From NCBI RefSeq assembly GCF_000350225.1, contig NW_005179151.1:266073-330072 (forward strand): a stretch of DNA of 64,000 nt, read 5' to 3'. The notes beneath the pieces were generated by a model that saw only the letters and a program-made list of their open reading frames with translations, was not told the origin of the DNA and made no database searches. The translations under genes and the position numbers were made by a program. Origin of the DNA: Chondrus crispus (taxonomy: Eukaryota; Rhodophyta; Florideophyceae; Gigartinales; Gigartinaceae). Shown here piece by piece: positions 61,763-64,000 of the stretch (position 1 is the first letter of the stretch; each line of letters begins with the position of its first letter).

Positions 61763-63865
61763 CTAATAGTACTTACCTTTGTAAGTAAGATCGTGACGTT
61801 CGTCGACGTGTTTCTTAAAACAGTCACGCCCAGTCTGGTGATGACAAAGGTATACTTCTTTGTCAAAATATGCCTTGCAGGCTGAGCAAATAAACTTTGA
61901 CTTTTTTGTACCTTTGCAAATATTGCATCTGGATTGATAAAGAGCACAAGTCTCCTCGCCGGATGCGGTTTTACGCTTGCGAGTGGTTGGAGTTAGGTGA
62001 GTACCAATTCCACTGCCAAACCCAACATCTTCATCTTCAAAAGCACTGTCTGATTCTCGCTGACGTAACGATATACGATCATACTTGTTATCAATCAACT
62101 GGTCAGCAAGCTCACAATAAAACTGATTTGGAGACATCTTAGAACCATCTCCTTTTGCACCTGCATACAGTTTCCATGCATCCACAATGCAAATGGCCAA
62201 TAAAGAAGTGTTGACACGCATAGACCACTCCTTGACTTCGAACTTCTTTTCCAAGCCGAGATCATCCTGACGAGATCTGTTGTGGCGGTCAATCTGAGAG
62301 CAAGTTTCATAATACTGCTCACAGACTGAGGGAATACGGATAGACAATTCCTCTTTTCTTGTCACGCCATGACGTGTACGCCATCTCTCGCGGTAGATTG
62401 GAGTTCCTTCGTTGGATGTTCCGACAGAACTAATAAAGTATCTGCGGTCTCGGTCCACCCACATCACTGCCATGAGATGAGGCCGGGCCACCGGCTTCGA
62501 AACTAGTGTGACGTGCTCTCCCTTTTCAGCAATCTCCAGATGAGATAGATATTTCATCGGATATTTCTTGGTAGATGTCTTCACTACACCTGTGAATCTA
62601 AGACCTTTCTCATAAAGTGATTCAGCCGTGTGGACAGAAGCAAAGTACGAATCCGCGCAGACAACACGATTGCTGTGAAATCATGGCTGTAACAACCTCA
62701 AAGTCACTGCGGTTCCGTGTAAGTGGTCACTTTCAAAATCCTTTAAAGAAGTCTCCTCAGCTGAGACGACGTTCTCAATTCTTATTATGATTCCACTTTT
62801 TCCACATGCAGCAGTCTTCAACTCACAGCCATTCTCGGGTTTTCGGTCCATGGCCACATAATGAGGAAGACCGGTTTCAATCCAATCTCCTCCAAGTCCA
62901 TACCAGCGTGACATACTCTCATCAACGCAGATGTTCTGTGATGGAATCACATGTGATGCTCTGTGATCATTGATTGCGACCATGAAGTCCCTGATCATAC
63001 CCCATCTGTCATTTGAGTCAGCTGGAAAGCTGAACGTGACATTCTGACGAAGCTCCTCGAATCTTCTGCGGGAGATGATGTTTCCGAATTGAGGTTGCGG
63101 GAGATATTTGCTGGTTTCCTGTGAGCTCCAAAGAGACCTTCTGGTGCTGAATTCAATCCGAGTCATAAGGATTAGCACCCCGAAAAACTTCAAAATTTCA
63201 CCTCTTGTAGTCCAGCGAAGTCCCCTTGATTCCATTGCATCGTTGGTGTAGGAAACCATTAATGCCAAGTGCTCCTGTGGGAACAACCACATAAAGTAGT
63301 CCATGGGATGCATTTGAGATGGACTGTGACCACGGGATATAATCTCATCAATCGGTCCAATCACCTTCCATCTTCTCGGCGGTATCATACCATTTAAATG
63401 CATCGTGACTTCCTCACGCTTCCAGGCCCAGCCGTGGACATTCATGAGGCCATCTTGGGAATCCATTTCGTCACTCTCGGAGATTCTCGTACTCGGGCTG
63501 AATGCTCCTTCCAGTGGCGTCACGCGGTCCTCTGTAGGCTCCGGTTGCGCATAATGTTCAGTTTCTTTCTGGATATGATCTTCAGGACCGTCATCGATCA
63601 GGTCCATCACTTCACCAGCCTTGATGTTAGCTATGCGAAGCGTGACTTCCTTGACGCCATCTGATAATTCCCATTTAGCCCTGACTGAAGTGACACTGCG
63701 ACCCTTCACTTTGTCAGTTTTCATGCTAATGACAGTTCCCGTGACCAGCTTGATCTTCCAGGAGGCTCCATACATGCGACGACATTTACTCTGAGCTGTG
63801 AGCAGTCTTGCACGAGTGTGGACGCGGTTACCTGCAATAATTCGAGGATCATTGACGCTCACCAT
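61763..63865 (-). pseudogene. piggyBac transposase, one in-frame stop (701 codons)
   Basis: ATG 63865. The N-terminal 130 residues have a short beta-rich region (V-T-G-T-V-I-S-M ... V-R-A-K-W-E-L) seen in piggyBac proteins of lower eukaryotes, then an acidic linker. The DDE core shows I-C-V-D-E-S-M-S-R-W-Y-G (about 313), V-V-C-A-D-S-Y-F-A-S (about 403) and S-Q-I-D-R-H-N (about 525), so all three catalytic Asp are present. The C-terminal cysteine-rich domain (C-N-I-C ... C-S-A-C ... L-C-H ... C-F-K-K-H) is intact. A TGA at 62681-62683 between L-L-Q-P and F-H-S-N-R-V-V probably replaces TGG. TTAA-flanked ends were not located with confidence. Confidence 0.88.
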
Positions 63866-64000
63866 TTTGAAGAAAGTTTGGGAAGAGGAAGACGAAAGTG
63901 TTGATTAGGGAAGACTGAGATACGGAATTGAATGTTTTCTGGTTTGCCAACGTTTAATACTCTAGTCGTAAGCTTTTCACTACAGTAGCGATAAATTTCT
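63866..64000. other. 5' flank of the piggyBac gene
   Basis: Upstream of the transposase on the minus strand. No TATA box or terminal repeat could be assigned before the window ends. Confidence 0.4.

Noticed and set aside
1-64000. CRISPR arrays, bacterial operons, rRNA genes
   Set aside because: No regularly spaced identical repeats with unique spacers, no ribosome-binding-site organisation and no rRNA-like sequence; the window is eukaryotic.

Overview
This is a eukaryotic chromosome segment made almost entirely of nested transposable elements. The evidence is chromodomain Ty3/gypsy retrotransposons, pogo-type and piggyBac DNA transposons, TATA-driven single-ORF genes, a probable spliced terminal exon at the left edge, and a histone H3 tail copied into a mobile-element protein. 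The integrase and RT flavours resemble those of oomycetes and multicellular red algae. I cannot choose between them, and no ribosomal RNA or clear housekeeping gene settles it. The 100 N at 14586-14685 are an assembly gap.

Layout. 1-434 is the end of a host gene. 655-1900 is the first copy of a dispersed repeat that carries a small TATA-driven membrane-protein ORF; five more ORF copies lie at 12085, 13837, 29874, 32585 and 59763, all on the minus strand. 2754-13450 is one copy of a 4.3-kb segmental duplication (second copy 56791-61198), split by Ty3/gypsy element 1 (3892-10220, TSD CCATG). Element 1 is itself split by a solo LTR (8125-8795, TSD GTCTT).

15193-28787 holds two copies of a second Ty3/gypsy family in inverted orientation. 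Copy A (plus) is decayed. Copy B (minus, TSD CGGTG) has an intact gag-pol. Both carry, antisense between pol and the 3' LTR, a gene whose protein starts with a near-perfect histone H3 tail and continues into a domain with a possible Cys-His-Asp triad. Each copy of that gene has a different lesion. A tail-less relative lies at 37108-38297. I consider this the most novel content of the window.

33419-36400 has a foldback MITE, a 19-bp tandem repeat and a D-amino-acid oxidase-like pseudogene. 38298-41290 is the 3' part of a minus-strand Ty3/gypsy element D, with an unknown antisense ORF pair. 41291-52264 is a complete, young chromodomain Ty3/gypsy element C (702-bp LTRs, TSD GAGAG). 52265-56718 is a pogo/CENP-B-type transposon with an antisense Ulp1 protease gene. 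61763-63865 is a piggyBac transposase with one nonsense codon.

The broken reading frames are mostly disrupted by C:G to T:A nonsense changes. Three of these are confirmed by comparing copies A and B. This suggests methylation-linked decay or an active mutational defence.
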